Positions 1-7,401 of a stretch of 14,047 nt of DNA are shown one piece after another. Position numbers and translations under genes: made by a program. This DNA is from Bacteroidota bacterium. Its GTDB lineage: Bacteria > Bacteroidota > Bacteroidia > Sphingobacteriales > Sphingobacteriaceae. The stretch's first letter is position 1. The number at the start of each line of letters is the position of its first letter. Location of the stretch: positions 1 to 14,047 of the forward strand of contig JABDBT010000069.1 of the NCBI GenBank assembly GCA_013288465.1. Direction: 5' to 3'. The notes under the pieces are model-generated. The model was not told the DNA's origin and made no database searches. It saw only the letters and a list, made by a program, of their open reading frames with translations.

Positions 1-2
1 CT

Positions 3-782
3 TTCGCCTGTGCACAAAAATTACCTAACATACAGCAAAAAAGTTTGCGTATTCCGGTGGATATGAAAATTGATGGTAAGGCCACAGAATGGAACAACCA
101 ATTGCAGGCACATAATAGCGCTACAAATATATTTTACACCCTGGCCAATGATGATGAAAACCTGTATTTAGCTGTACAAGCAATTAATGCAAGGATAATT
201 GAGAAAATACTGGATGTTGGCATTACCTTAACAATTAACAATGCCGGGAACAAGAGCGATAAAGCAAAAGAAAATATTTCTATTTCCTATCCGGCGATAA
301 ATGATAGATACACACATAGCATTTTAGTTAATGCCGGTGACAAGGCTAATTGGAGTGGCTTGCCATCGTATGCGTACCAGCTCCCAACAACGCTTACACG
401 GACTGATTCGACAGTTGCGGTAGCTAACAAATTATTTAATACTAACTCAAAAAACATTAAAGTATTAGGTTGTAAGAATTTACCTGACACACTTATTTCG
501 ATATACAATGAATATAATATAAAGGCAGTTGCGGAGTTCAGCAATAATGGTGTTTATACCTATGAGCTTGTAGTTCCATTAAAATTCGTAGGGATTTCAA
601 TTAATGATCATCAAAAATTCACTTATAACATCAAATTAAACGACTGGGGAAATGCCATGGCTGCACACACCTACATGTACCATGATCCTGTTACGGGCAA
701 GCGCGGCGACGAAATGGACGGAGACCCGGATCTTAACTCTACTACAGAATTTTGGGGAGAATATACATTAGCCAAAAAGTAA
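3..782 (+). CDS. Exported CBM9/DOMON-like carbohydrate-binding protein, 5' end outside window
   Basis: This reading frame is open from the left edge, so the gene starts upstream. The first visible residues, FACAQK, look like the end of a signal peptide (cleavage before Q) or a lipobox-type cysteine, so the product is probably exported. The apparent TTG start at 45 is only an internal codon. The mature part begins with DMKIDGKATEW and continues to YTLANDDENLYLAVQ. That is the usual opening of CBM9-like/DOMON beta-sandwich domains: an 'IDGK..EW' strand, then a 'D..NLYlav' strand. The C-terminus has polar, Asp-rich loops (DEMDGDPDLN) and ends FWGEYTLAKK. A glycan- or heme-binding role is family inference; no catalytic residues are visible. 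The gene is AT-richer than the following dehydrogenase. It ends in TAA, 37 bases before the next gene. Confidence 0.62.
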   Translation, partial: FACAQKLPNIQQKSLRIPVDMKIDGKATEWNNQLQAHNSATNIFYTLANDDENLYLAVQAINARIIEKILDVGITLTINNAGNKSDKAKENISISYPAINDRYTHSILVNAGDKANWSGLPSYAYQLPTTLTRTDSTVAVANKLFNTNSKNIKVLGCKNLPDTLISIYNEYNIKAVAEFSNNGVYTYELVVPLKFVGISINDHQKFTYNIKLNDWGNAMAAHTYMYHDPVTGKRGDEMDGDPDLNSTTEFWGEYTLAKK

Positions 783-790
783 TAGCTTTG
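783..790 (+). promoter_or_regulatory. Putative -7 promoter element (TAGCTTTG)
   Basis: TAGCTTTG matches the Bacteroidota -7 consensus TAnnTTTG. It begins right at the stop codon of the upstream gene and 30 bases before the dehydrogenase ATG, which would give a short leader. No TTTG lies at the expected -33 spacing, so the call rests on one half-site. Confidence 0.4.
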
Positions 791-819
791 TATTGTCAGC
801 AACACCTGATTAATTAACC

Positions 820-1569
820 ATGTCTAAAACATACCTCATTAGCGGTGCCGGGAGCGGCATTGGCCGGGCCATAGCACAAAAATTAAGCAATACCGGGCAT
901 AACTGTATTTTATTAGGCCGCAATGCGGATAATTTGCAGCAAACACTAAAAACATTAACACCCGGCAAACATTTAGTATTCGCCGCTGATATAACCGATA
1001 AGGAAAGTTTAGCTAAAGTTTCGTCCAAATTGGGCGGCGTACCCATTAATGGCCTAATAGCCAATTCGGGCATCGGCGGCGAAAACCAATGGGGCAAAAA
1101 CGACCGCTGGGGCACCATTATTGAAACCAACCTAACAGGCACGTACAATTTTGTAAATACCTTTTTACCCAACCTGCGTAAAGCAACCTACGGCGGCCAA
1201 ATAGTAATTACCTCGTCCGTTTTAGCGCGGTTGGGTGTTGCCAACTATTCGGCTTATTGCGCTTCAAAGGCGGGGTTGCTGGGTTTAATGCGGTCATGGG
1301 CGGTACAGTTTGCACCCGAAAATATATTGGTTAACGCCATTTGCCCCGGCTGGGTAGATACCGATATGGCGCAACAGGGCCTGCAAGGCATTGCTGATGG
1401 CATAGGCATCACCAAACAGGAATTTTATGATATAGCCATGCAAAGCGTCCCGCTAAAACGCATGAGCAAACCCGAAGAAATTGCTGGTTTAGTTGCTTAC
1501 CTGCTAAGCCAAACCGCCATAACCGGGCAGGCTTTGGATATTAATGGCGGCGCGGTGATGAATAGCTGA
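820..1569 (+). CDS. SDR-family NAD(P)-dependent oxidoreductase
   Basis: A 249-residue classical short-chain dehydrogenase/reductase, complete and of typical length (about 250). The cofactor-binding glycine motif SGAGSGIG lies at residues 8-15. An NNAG-like ANSG is at 81-84, the catalytic Asn is N104 (TNLTG), the catalytic Ser is S133 (VITSSV), and the Y-x-x-x-K pair is Y146/K150 (YCASK). PGWVDTDM (177-184) and DINGG (240-244) complete the fold. The enzyme should be cytosolic and oxidise or reduce a carbonyl/hydroxyl substrate. The arginine in LLGRN (34) after the second strand suggests NADP(H) preference. FabG-like 3-oxoacyl reductase activity is one possibility, but the substrate cannot be read from sequence. 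The ATG start is immediately followed by the glycine-motif strand, and no Shine-Dalgarno is visible. It converges on the toxin gene 58 bases downstream. Confidence 0.93.
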   Translation: MSKTYLISGAGSGIGRAIAQKLSNTGHNCILLGRNADNLQQTLKTLTPGKHLVFAADITDKESLAKVSSKLGGVPINGLIANSGIGGENQWGKNDRWGTIIETNLTGTYNFVNTFLPNLRKATYGGQIVITSSVLARLGVANYSAYCASKAGLLGLMRSWAVQFAPENILVNAICPGWVDTDMAQQGLQGIADGIGITKQEFYDIAMQSVPLKRMSKPEEIAGLVAYLLSQTAITGQALDINGGAVMNS

Positions 1570-1627
1570 CCGTTGATTTAGGGTGATTAGGGGATTTCGT
1601 TGATTTTTTAACAACCGAACATTAATA

Positions 1628-2038
1628 TTATAATTCGTTAATAATTTTTCGGAATTCATCAATGGATACGATATTGAGTTTAGGGAAATCAATTGTTTTT
1701 AAATGGTTAAAATGCCTATCATTGGTAACCAGGTAATCTGCATTTCCGGCAACCGTTAAATCCACAAACTTATTGTCATCGGGGTCGTTTTCAATAAGGT
1801 TCCATTTAAAATAAGGTTCATCAAATATCACATTGGGAGCCACACTTAAAATTGACAATACAAGATTTGCAGTTTTTTCCGAATATATAATGGCTAACTT
1901 TTCTTCATATTCGGTCATTATCTCATTACTGATTAGCCATTCAAACCGCTTTTCTTTAAATGCGAGATATAGCCAGTAATGACTACTTTGGGGAGGGATA
2001 GAAGCTAAAAGGCAATTTGTATCAATAACAACAATCAT
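1628..2038 (-). CDS. PIN-domain toxin of a putative toxin-antitoxin pair
   Basis: A 136-residue PIN-fold protein of the COG1569 / 'putative toxin-antitoxin PIN family' type, expected to be a Mg2+/Mn2+-dependent ribonuclease that cleaves RNA when free of antitoxin. The acidic metal-binding residues are in place: D6 in the opening VVIDTN, E43 in EIMTEYEE, D88 in NDPDDNKF, and D107 in the closing LVTNDRHF. The active site therefore looks intact. The ATG overlaps the antitoxin stop codon by one base (TAATG), implying translational coupling and one transcript from the promoter near 2276-2306. The gene and its partner are visibly AT-richer than the neighbouring dehydrogenase, as is common for mobile toxin-antitoxin cassettes. 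Which RNA it cuts is unknown. Confidence 0.85.
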   Translation of the reverse strand: MIVVIDTNCLLASIPPQSSHYWLYLAFKEKRFEWLISNEIMTEYEEKLAIIYSEKTANLVLSILSVAPNVIFDEPYFKWNLIENDPDDNKFVDLTVAGNADYLVTNDRHFNHLKTIDFPKLNIVSIDEFRKIINEL

Positions 2039-2256
2039 TAACTTTCGCCTTTAAGCATATCATCAAAGTCCTTTTGTGTATATCCTTTTACAGATGTAAT
2101 TTTTTTAACCTCTTCATCCAATAAATCAGAATAATGATTAACCATCAAATTTTTTAATTCTTTGGTTTCATTCTCCGACATAGGCCTATTGAATAGCCTT
2201 AACAAGCTAACTTGTATTGGATTAAGTTCTGTATGTAACTTTTGAGCTGTTGCCAT
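2038..2256 (-). CDS. Putative antitoxin partner of the PIN toxin
   Basis: A 72-residue charged protein directly upstream of, and overlapping by one base, the PIN toxin gene. It has no signal peptide or membrane segment. The core LLRLFNRPMSENETKELKNL (about 19-38) resembles small Bacteroidota proteins of the pattern 'LLrLFsRPmse..l.elk.ll' commonly found beside PIN proteins; this likeness is from memory. The second half (VKGYTQKDFDDMLKGES) is acidic and could be the toxin-blocking tail. A mainly helical fold is likely, but I do not recognise a named DNA-binding motif (ribbon-helix-helix, AbrB or Phd), so autoregulation is only inferred. The assignment as antitoxin rests on gene order, overlap and size. 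Confidence 0.7.
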   Translation of the reverse strand: MATAQKLHTELNPIQVSLLRLFNRPMSENETKELKNLMVNHYSDLLDEEVKKITSVKGYTQKDFDDMLKGES

Positions 2257-2263
2257 GATTTTA

Positions 2264-2271
2264 TGTTAACA
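2264..2271. promoter_or_regulatory. Possible operator palindrome at the toxin-antitoxin start site
   Basis: TGTTAACA is a perfect 8-base palindrome overlapping the predicted transcription start and lying 8 bases upstream of the antitoxin ATG. That is where a self-repressing antitoxin could bind. An 8-mer palindrome in AT-rich DNA can be chance, so this is speculative. Confidence 0.25.
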
Positions 2272-2275
2272 CCAA

Positions 2276-2306
2276 CAAATTTACTGAATTAAGAATGATT
2301 ATCAAA
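2276..2306 (-). promoter_or_regulatory. Bacteroidota sigma-A-type promoter of the toxin-antitoxin operon
   Basis: Read on the minus strand, TTTG (2306-2303) is followed by exactly 19 bases and then TAAATTTG (2283-2276). This is a full match to the Bacteroidota housekeeping consensus TTTG-N19-TAnnTTTG and the best promoter in the window. Transcription would start near 2269, about a dozen bases before the antitoxin ATG at 2256. Confidence 0.75.
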
Positions 2307-2352
2307 AAGTATGCAAACCGATTAATTGCCGGTTGTGTATCAACCATTACAA

Positions 2353-3132
2353 TCATTTTTTTGTTCCCTGCACCTCCACCATCTTCACCGCATACCTTCT
2401 CCCCAATTCATCTGCCGACGGGCTGTCAAAATGCAGGGTATCGCCACGGTGTACCAAACCTTCAGTGGTAACTACACTGGTATAGGGCACAAGACCGGGT
2501 AGTTTTACAATCTCTTTATTAAACTCAGCAAACTCGGGCCTGTACCCGCCCAATTGGCCCGCTACAAACGGGGTATTGGCATTTCCAACAAGTCCGCGTA
2601 AACGGGTTATCAGTTCTGTTAACTGCGCAAGATAACGCTTCACCTGTTCGGGCTTGCTATTGGCTTCGCCCTGGTGCCATATAATGCCTTTGATCACACC
2701 GTATTGCATGGCAAATTTTATACGTGCAACCGCATCATCATACGGGTGTGTTTTAGTGGCCGGGTCATAAGCGCCCAGCAGCCAATGCTCAACAGGCGTA
2801 CCGCCTACCGCGCAGGGTATTAAACCTATCTTAACTTTAGGGTTAGTACTGGTTTTTGCCATCGCTATCCCAAATGCCAAACCCGGGCCAACGCCCGCTA
2901 TAGCCTTATCAAAATGTACCGGGTGTTTGGCAACCACCCAGGTATTATCTTTAGTGAGCATATACACCCTGCCATCGCCTTCGGTTTTAAAATCGCCGGT
3001 TACATAACCCCTGCCTGCCATGTTTGATTGCCCGGCCAATATGTATAATTCAAAATTAGGGTCGGGCTGTTGCGCGTAGGATGAAAGCGATGCTAAAAGG
3101 CATACAGACAATAGCAAAAGGTGATTTTTCAT
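2353..3132 (-). CDS. Exported sialate O-acetylesterase-like (SASA) carbohydrate esterase
   Basis: A 259-residue SGNH-type esterase of the SASA / carbohydrate esterase family 6-like group, which removes acetyl groups from sugars such as sialic acid or acetylated xylan. I start it at the ATG whose product begins MKNHLLLLSVCLLASLSSYAQ, a textbook signal peptide with cleavage after YA or YAQ. An in-frame start 7 codons upstream would only add residues before the signal peptide. Catalytic blocks are GQSNM with nucleophile S36, the glycine-rich VGGTPVEHW (109-117), IIWHQGE (150-156), and the terminal D231-x-x-H234 in GDTLHFD. All four are intact, so it should be active in the periplasm or at the cell surface. 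It runs in the same direction as the S10 peptidase gene but is separated from it by 131 bases holding a palindromic element. Confidence 0.88.
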   Translation of the reverse strand: MKNHLLLLSVCLLASLSSYAQQPDPNFELYILAGQSNMAGRGYVTGDFKTEGDGRVYMLTKDNTWVVAKHPVHFDKAIAGVGPGLAFGIAMAKTSTNPKVKIGLIPCAVGGTPVEHWLLGAYDPATKTHPYDDAVARIKFAMQYGVIKGIIWHQGEANSKPEQVKRYLAQLTELITRLRGLVGNANTPFVAGQLGGYRPEFAEFNKEIVKLPGLVPYTSVVTTEGLVHRGDTLHFDSPSADELGRRYAVKMVEVQGTKK

Positions 3133-3154
3133 AACTATCAAATCAATAAACAAG

Positions 3155-3241
3155 CGTCATTGCGAGGTACGAAGCAATCTCTACACATGCTATTCCCACT
3201 TGCAAAGTTCAAAGATTGCCACGCTATCGCTCGCAATGACG
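3155..3241. repeat. REP/MITE-like palindromic element, 12-bp perfect arms
   Basis: CGTCATTGCGAG (3155-3166) is repeated exactly inverted as CTCGCAATGACG (3230-3241). Inside the arms, GAAGCAATCT and AGATTGCCACGC extend the pairing imperfectly, giving an 87-nt element. The phrase 'cgtcattgcgagg..cgaagcaatct' is, to my recollection, a dispersed intergenic repeat in Sphingobacteriaceae. It lies between two same-strand genes and could act as a partial terminator or 3' stabiliser for the S10 peptidase transcript. Confidence 0.7.
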
Positions 3242-3263
3242 GTATTTTTTTACGATTTCTAAA

Positions 3264-4880
3264 TTAATACTTAGCAGGCGTACCCGGCTTCGCTACCGAT
3301 TCGCGGATGAATTTCCGTAAATTTTCACTCGCATCTGCCCCATCCGGTTTACGTAAATACAGCATGTGCCCGCTTTCGTAACCTTCCCAATGCATACGGT
3401 CTTTTAAACGACCGCTGGGGTCCATTTGCCACATATCATATTTAGCGTTAAAGTAATCGCAAGCGCCATCAAAATAGCCCGATTGCACCAATAAATGCAG
3501 GTACGGATTTTCGGCCATGGCCAGGCGCAAATTGGTACCTGTGCGGTTATTGTTATTATCCCACGGATTAACCGGGCCATACACTAAATACTCCAGGTCG
3601 GTTTTGTATTTGAGCTCCTCTTTCAAATAAATATGAATAGCCGGGGTAAATGAATGGCTCCATGATTGTTGCTCAGGGTTATAATCAGGGCGCAAGCCCG
3701 CGGTTTCGCGGTCAATACCTTTATAACGCGAATCTAACCGGCCAATGGTAAACCCTTTATCGCGCAGCAATTCTTTCCAAGAGAAATTGGTACCGATCTC
3801 CAGGTTGTTTTCTAAAACAACGTTTTCCTTTATCCCAATATACTTTGATAATTTGGATGCTACAGCTTTCCTTTCGGATGTGGAAAGCATCCCGCCCTTT
3901 GTTAAAGCCGGTGTAAGCTCATTAAGCGTAAATTTTTCTACTTCGGCCAAATATTGAGGCAATGGCCTGTTCTGGTAATCGGTTGATAACATTTTATGGT
4001 ACCAGGCAGTTGCCGCTTCGTAAGGCGTAAATAACGCCGCGGCACCCGGGCCTGTGCGGTCAATGCCCAAATCTGTGGGCGATACCAGTATCACCCCATT
4101 TAAAAACATCCAGTGGCTTTCTTGCAGGTCAAGCGCGAGGCCCGATACACGGGTAGTACCATAACTTTCGCCGATCAAAAATTTTGGCGATGCCCACCTG
4201 TTTTTGCGCGATACAAAGGTGCTTATCCATGCGCCCAGGTATTTGATGTCCTCGTTTACACCAAAAAATTGTGTTTTTGAAACCTCGCTGTTGGCGGTGC
4301 GCGAATAGCCGGTATTCACCGGGTCAACATAAACAATATCGGCAACATCCAATATCGAGTTGGGGTTATCCCTCATCCCATAAGGCTGTACCGGGTAGCC
4401 CTCATCGTCGATATTTAACTTTCGTGGGCCGGTGTAACCCAGTTCCATCCATAATGATGCTGTACCGGGGCCGCCGTTAAATGAAATAACCAGCGGACGC
4501 GTTTGTCTTTCTTCATCAGTAATATCGGTACGCTCGTAATAAGTATAAAATACACCGGCTATGGCGTGGCCGTCTTCGTCCCAAACCGGGATAGTGCCGG
4601 CAACCGCGGTATAAGGCACCAATTTACCTTTAATAGTAACCTGGTGTTTAGTAGTTATAGCCGAATCCATTAATAAAACACGGCTTCTGCTTATTTGCAA
4701 GGGGGCTACGCCCGCAGCTGTAGTTGGCACAGCTGTTGGCGCGGCAGCACCACCAGCGCCTGTTCTTCCGCCGCCACCGCCTGTTCCGGCACCACCACCG
4801 CCGCCGCCCGTGCCACGCTGGGCATCGGCAGTAAATACCATACAACAAACGGCAACTAATAATAAAAAGTAAGTTTTCAT
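3264..4880 (-). CDS. Exported S10-family serine carboxypeptidase-like peptidase
   Basis: A 538-residue alpha/beta-hydrolase of peptidase family S10. A signal peptide (MKTYFLLLVAVCCMVFTADA, 1-20) is followed by a low-complexity Gly/Ala/Thr linker (about 22-58) and then the catalytic domain. The oxyanion-hole motif NGGPG is at 135-139, the nucleophile S239 sits in GESYG (237-241), the catalytic Asp is probably D471 in SGYFDGACDYF, and the His is H505 in ESGHML. All members of the S10 triad are present. Family members trim C-terminal residues from peptides at acidic pH; bacterial substrates are poorly known. The ATG is chosen because it gives a complete signal peptide. Export to the periplasm or outer surface is expected, and the linker may tether or space the enzyme. 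It has no recognisable TAnnTTTG promoter. Confidence 0.9.
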   Translation of the reverse strand: MKTYFLLLVAVCCMVFTADAQRGTGGGGGGAGTGGGGGRTGAGGAAAPTAVPTTAAGVAPLQISRSRVLLMDSAITTKHQVTIKGKLVPYTAVAGTIPVWDEDGHAIAGVFYTYYERTDITDEERQTRPLVISFNGGPGTASLWMELGYTGPRKLNIDDEGYPVQPYGMRDNPNSILDVADIVYVDPVNTGYSRTANSEVSKTQFFGVNEDIKYLGAWISTFVSRKNRWASPKFLIGESYGTTRVSGLALDLQESHWMFLNGVILVSPTDLGIDRTGPGAAALFTPYEAATAWYHKMLSTDYQNRPLPQYLAEVEKFTLNELTPALTKGGMLSTSERKAVASKLSKYIGIKENVVLENNLEIGTNFSWKELLRDKGFTIGRLDSRYKGIDRETAGLRPDYNPEQQSWSHSFTPAIHIYLKEELKYKTDLEYLVYGPVNPWDNNNNRTGTNLRLAMAENPYLHLLVQSGYFDGACDYFNAKYDMWQMDPSGRLKDRMHWEGYESGHMLYLRKPDGADASENLRKFIRESVAKPGTPAKY

Positions 4881-4978
4881 ATCATATATAATTTTAATAA
4901 GGTGAAATAAGCAGGTTAATGAAATTGGCTATCTTGAATCTTACAGAATAAAAGCATTAAAATATCAAATCTTCCCAG

Positions 4979-5138
4979 CCCTCTTTGCCGCGTAGCGGTA
5001 GAGAGAGCCGATCAGCGTAGCGTAGTCGGGGTGAGTAATCGCCGATCGGCATTTACCCCAATGCATTTGCGGGCGATTACTCACCCGGTCATCGCTAAGT
5101 CGCTCGACCACCCTCTCTACCGCAAGCGGTAAAGAGGG
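4979..5138. repeat. 160-nt MITE-like inverted-repeat element
   Basis: The outer arms run 4979-5005 and 5113-5138 and match over about 24 of 27 positions when one is reversed (CCCTCTTT..CCGC..GCGGTAGAGAG). An inner pair, 5029-5043 (GGGTGAGTAATCGCC) and 5072-5086, is a perfect 15-base inverted repeat around a 28-base loop that begins within the palindrome GCCGATCGGC. The whole could fold as one long hairpin. It sits between divergently transcribed genes. No clear target-site duplication is visible. A 74-codon minus-strand open frame over it is an artefact of the repeat. Confidence 0.7.
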
Positions 5139-5249
5139 TAAACATTTCCAATATATTTTAATGTATTCGCCCTGGTTTATCTTGAACAAATATTTTATAA
5201 TAATAATGATTTTATTAGTTTAGGCAATATATGTAACTGCATTATTATA

Positions 5250-6119
5250 ATGGACAATGAAAACCCCACCGGCCGCGATTATAGTACCATCAGCCCGTCG
5301 GCAAAATCATTATTGTTTTTAAAAGGCCTTACCAATATCCCCTTTGCCCGCGAAGCGGCAGGGTTGATGATTGCAGATGAAAAATGGGAGCCAAACCTGG
5401 TGGAAAAAGACGTCCGCTTTTGGGCGCGGGTAGTGCATTTTGAGAACCGGTACTGGAGCATCGACCAGTTATTGACGGATGTGCCTATAAAAAACATCCT
5501 GGAAATATCGTCCGGTTTTTCATTCAGGGGACTAGCTGCGGTGCAGCAGGATGGCGTTCATTATATTGATACCGACCTGCCCGAAGTTATCGAACTAAAA
5601 AAGAAATTTATCAAAGCGCTTCAACCCGAAGTGCCTAATCCCAACAGCAAATTAGAGGTTCTGCCGCTCAATGCCCTCGACGAAAAAGCGTTTGCGGAAA
5701 TTGTTAGCCGCTTTCCGGCCAATGAGCCCATTGTTATTATTAATGAAGGCTTGCTGATGTATTTGGGCCTTGCCGAGAAAGAAAAATTGTGCAAAACCAT
5801 TCACGCTATTTTAGACGAGCGGGGCGGTTACTGGATAACCGCTGATATTTACATTAAACAACGTACAGCAATTGCCGGTATGGAAATGGACGACAGGCTG
5901 GCTAAGTTTTTTGAACAACATAAAGTACGCGAGCAAATGTTTGACAGTTTTGATGCCGCACGATCGTTTTTTAATGACCAGGGATTTATAATTGACAAAG
6001 AGGCCCAACCCAATCCGGACAAGTTAAGTACGCTACCTTACCTTTTTCAAAGCGCCACAACCGAGCAATTGAAAGCATTACGCCAGGCCAGCAAGATACA
6101 GGCTACGTGGAGGATGTGA
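5250..6119 (+). CDS. LCM/PPM1-type class I SAM-dependent methyltransferase
   Basis: A 289-residue protein resembling the leucine carboxyl methyltransferase (LCM/PPM1, Tcmp-like) family, which methylates carboxyl or hydroxyl groups using S-adenosylmethionine. The SAM-binding strand-loop is ILEISSGFSFRG (83-94, replacing the usual E-x-G-x-G). It is followed by the acidic YIDTDLPEVI (105-114), NALD (141-144), and the family hallmark NEGLLMYL (165-172). No signal peptide or membrane segment is seen, so it should be cytosolic. The substrate is unknown; in bacteria the family includes polyketide-tailoring and uncharacterised enzymes, and no biosynthetic genes lie beside it. The ATG follows a long AT-rich stretch without a Shine-Dalgarno or a clear TAnnTTTG box. 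It ends in TGA, with a hairpin-T5 terminator candidate 75 bases later. Confidence 0.82.
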   Translation: MDNENPTGRDYSTISPSAKSLLFLKGLTNIPFAREAAGLMIADEKWEPNLVEKDVRFWARVVHFENRYWSIDQLLTDVPIKNILEISSGFSFRGLAAVQQDGVHYIDTDLPEVIELKKKFIKALQPEVPNPNSKLEVLPLNALDEKAFAEIVSRFPANEPIVIINEGLLMYLGLAEKEKLCKTIHAILDERGGYWITADIYIKQRTAIAGMEMDDRLAKFFEQHKVREQMFDSFDAARSFFNDQGFIIDKEAQPNPDKLSTLPYLFQSATTEQLKALRQASKIQATWRM

Positions 6120-6192
6120 GGCGACCGGCCCAGCCCCATCTAAACGGCGTAGCCTTCATGAACGCCTTAAAAAAACAAATAATAAGGTGAAT

Positions 6193-6289
6193 AATCTCCC
6201 CCTGTAGGGGAGACTTTTTGATTTTCAATAAGTGAAAACATTTCTTTACAATAAGACAATTTGAAGTCTCGCCCAACCGGGGGGAGATT
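6193..6289. repeat. Two inverted copies of a short C-rich/G-rich intergenic repeat
   Basis: AATCTCCCCCTGTAGGGGAG begins one copy (6193-6215). The second copy (6265-6289) is in the opposite orientation and reads AATCTCCCCCCGGTTGGGCG on the minus strand. Each copy is itself a hairpin, and the pair brackets about 50 AT-rich bases. Similar 'gggggagatttagaggggg' blocks are, from memory, common between genes in this family. No gene is supported in 6120-6325. Confidence 0.55.
6195..6219 (+). terminator. Hairpin plus T5, candidate intrinsic terminator of the methyltransferase gene
   Basis: TCTCCCC (6195-6201) pairs perfectly with GGGGAGA (6207-6213) around a 5-base loop, followed by C and TTTTT. It lies 75 bases after the methyltransferase stop. 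The same sequence is one copy of a dispersed intergenic repeat, so terminator function may be incidental. Confidence 0.5.
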
Positions 6290-6325
6290 TAGAGGGGGGC
6301 TATGGGCTGGGATAAAGCCATTCTT

Positions 6326-7369
6326 CTACCCAGATATCCACTTCCCAAAAGGTAATTTACTGATCAGCCAAACCAGCCCCAGCGTTAAAACAAAACAGGT
6401 TAAAGCCGTTACAGGGATACTTATCATAGACGTACATAATTTATAACTGATGTTAACATAATCCAACAGGTACAATACCAGTGCATGGCCTAAATAAATA
6501 CCGTAATTATAACTGCCTGCAAAATCACGTATCCGTATAATAACCGGCGAAATTTTCACCGTTGTAAACCGAACGATAAGGAACATACTTGCCGAAAGTA
6601 GCATAACCGTCGGGCTTATCGGTTCATAAAACAAGGTACCCATGGTGCTGTTATTTTTATAGAGTATCCAGGTGCCAATAACAATTACCGCGAGGGTTAG
6701 CATAAATAAAACGATCATCCATGCCCGGATATTTTTAAAAGTAAAATCTTTAAAGGCCAGGTAATGGCCCAGTACCAAATAGCCGATATATCCGGCGAAA
6801 TAATGCAGGTCAACCTGCGGGTTAAACCTTGTTAAATACGGCTGCGCCAGCATCATCACCCCAAACCAAACCAATAAAAAGTAAAGTAACTCGTTTTCCG
6901 TAGCGTTACGTACAAATTTGCCGATAACGGGTATCACAAAATAAAGGCCTATCAGCATATACACATACCATAAATGGTACGAACTGCCATATTTTAGCAA
7001 ATGCAGCACCTGTTTAATATTTGCCCATGCACCGGCATCAAAGCTTATTTCATCATTATACCACGAGTAACCAATGTAAACCAGGCTCCAGAACAGGAAG
7101 GGCGTTACCACCCTTGTTAAGCGCTTTTTAAGGAAATCGCCCAGTTCATATTCGCGGTGTAATAGTAGCGCGCCGGTTATCATCACAAAAACCGGCACGG
7201 CAAACCGTACCAATCCGTTATAAAAATCGGCCGCCAGCCAATCGCCAAAAGGCACTTTACCATACTGCGACAACAAAACCGCTGAAGTATGCAAAACAAT
7301 AACCGCCAGCAATGCAATAAGGCGCAGGCTGTTTATCCAGTCGATATTATGCTGTTTGGGTGGGTTCAT
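6326..7369 (-). CDS. Acyltransferase family 3 (WecH/OafA-like) integral membrane protein
   Basis: A 347-residue, strongly hydrophobic protein with about ten membrane segments, the standard size and layout of the acyltransferase-3 family. The first segment (WINSLRLIALLAVIVLHTSA, 11-30) contains the R-X10-H signature as R16 and H27; the His is believed to be needed for acyl transfer. Other typical blocks are the membrane stretch around RFAVPVFVMITGALLL (55-70), SSYHLWYVYMLIGLYFVIPV (129-148) and SYNYGIYLGHALVLYLLDYV (286-305). The likely role is O-acetylation or succinylation of a surface glycan, lipid-linked sugar or exopolysaccharide in the inner membrane. It stands alone on its strand, with repeat-rich intergenic regions on both sides. 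The ATG at 7369 begins a short polar lead-in (MNPPKQHNID) to the first membrane segment, as is usual in the family. Confidence 0.88.
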   Translation of the reverse strand: MNPPKQHNIDWINSLRLIALLAVIVLHTSAVLLSQYGKVPFGDWLAADFYNGLVRFAVPVFVMITGALLLHREYELGDFLKKRLTRVVTPFLFWSLVYIGYSWYNDEISFDAGAWANIKQVLHLLKYGSSYHLWYVYMLIGLYFVIPVIGKFVRNATENELLYFLLVWFGVMMLAQPYLTRFNPQVDLHYFAGYIGYLVLGHYLAFKDFTFKNIRAWMIVLFMLTLAVIVIGTWILYKNNSTMGTLFYEPISPTVMLLSASMFLIVRFTTVKISPVIIRIRDFAGSYNYGIYLGHALVLYLLDYVNISYKLCTSMISIPVTALTCFVLTLGLVWLISKLPFGKWISG

Positions 7370-7401
7370 TTTGTGCTAAAAGTAGCATATTTCTTTTAAA
7401 A

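Noticed and set aside
45..47. TTG as the start of the first gene
   Set aside because: The frame is open upstream to the window edge with a signal-peptide-like end (FACAQ), so this is an internal codon of a gene cut by the window.
4648..4848. 66-codon Arg/Trp/Cys-rich frame inside the S10 peptidase gene
   Set aside because: It is a shadow frame of the GC-rich glycine-linker coding sequence of the real gene.
2353..4880. Esterase, S10 peptidase and nearby CBM9-like protein as a polysaccharide utilisation locus
   Set aside because: No SusC/SusD pair, sensor or sulfatase/glycosidase is present, and gaps and strands do not support one operon.
4979..5138. Structured RNA or tRNA gene
   Set aside because: The folding is a long nested hairpin, with no cloverleaf, T-loop or CCA end; a repeat element explains it better.
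4965..5189. 74-codon open frame on the minus strand
   Set aside because: It lies across the 160-nt inverted-repeat element and its sequence is explained by the palindrome; there is no family resemblance.
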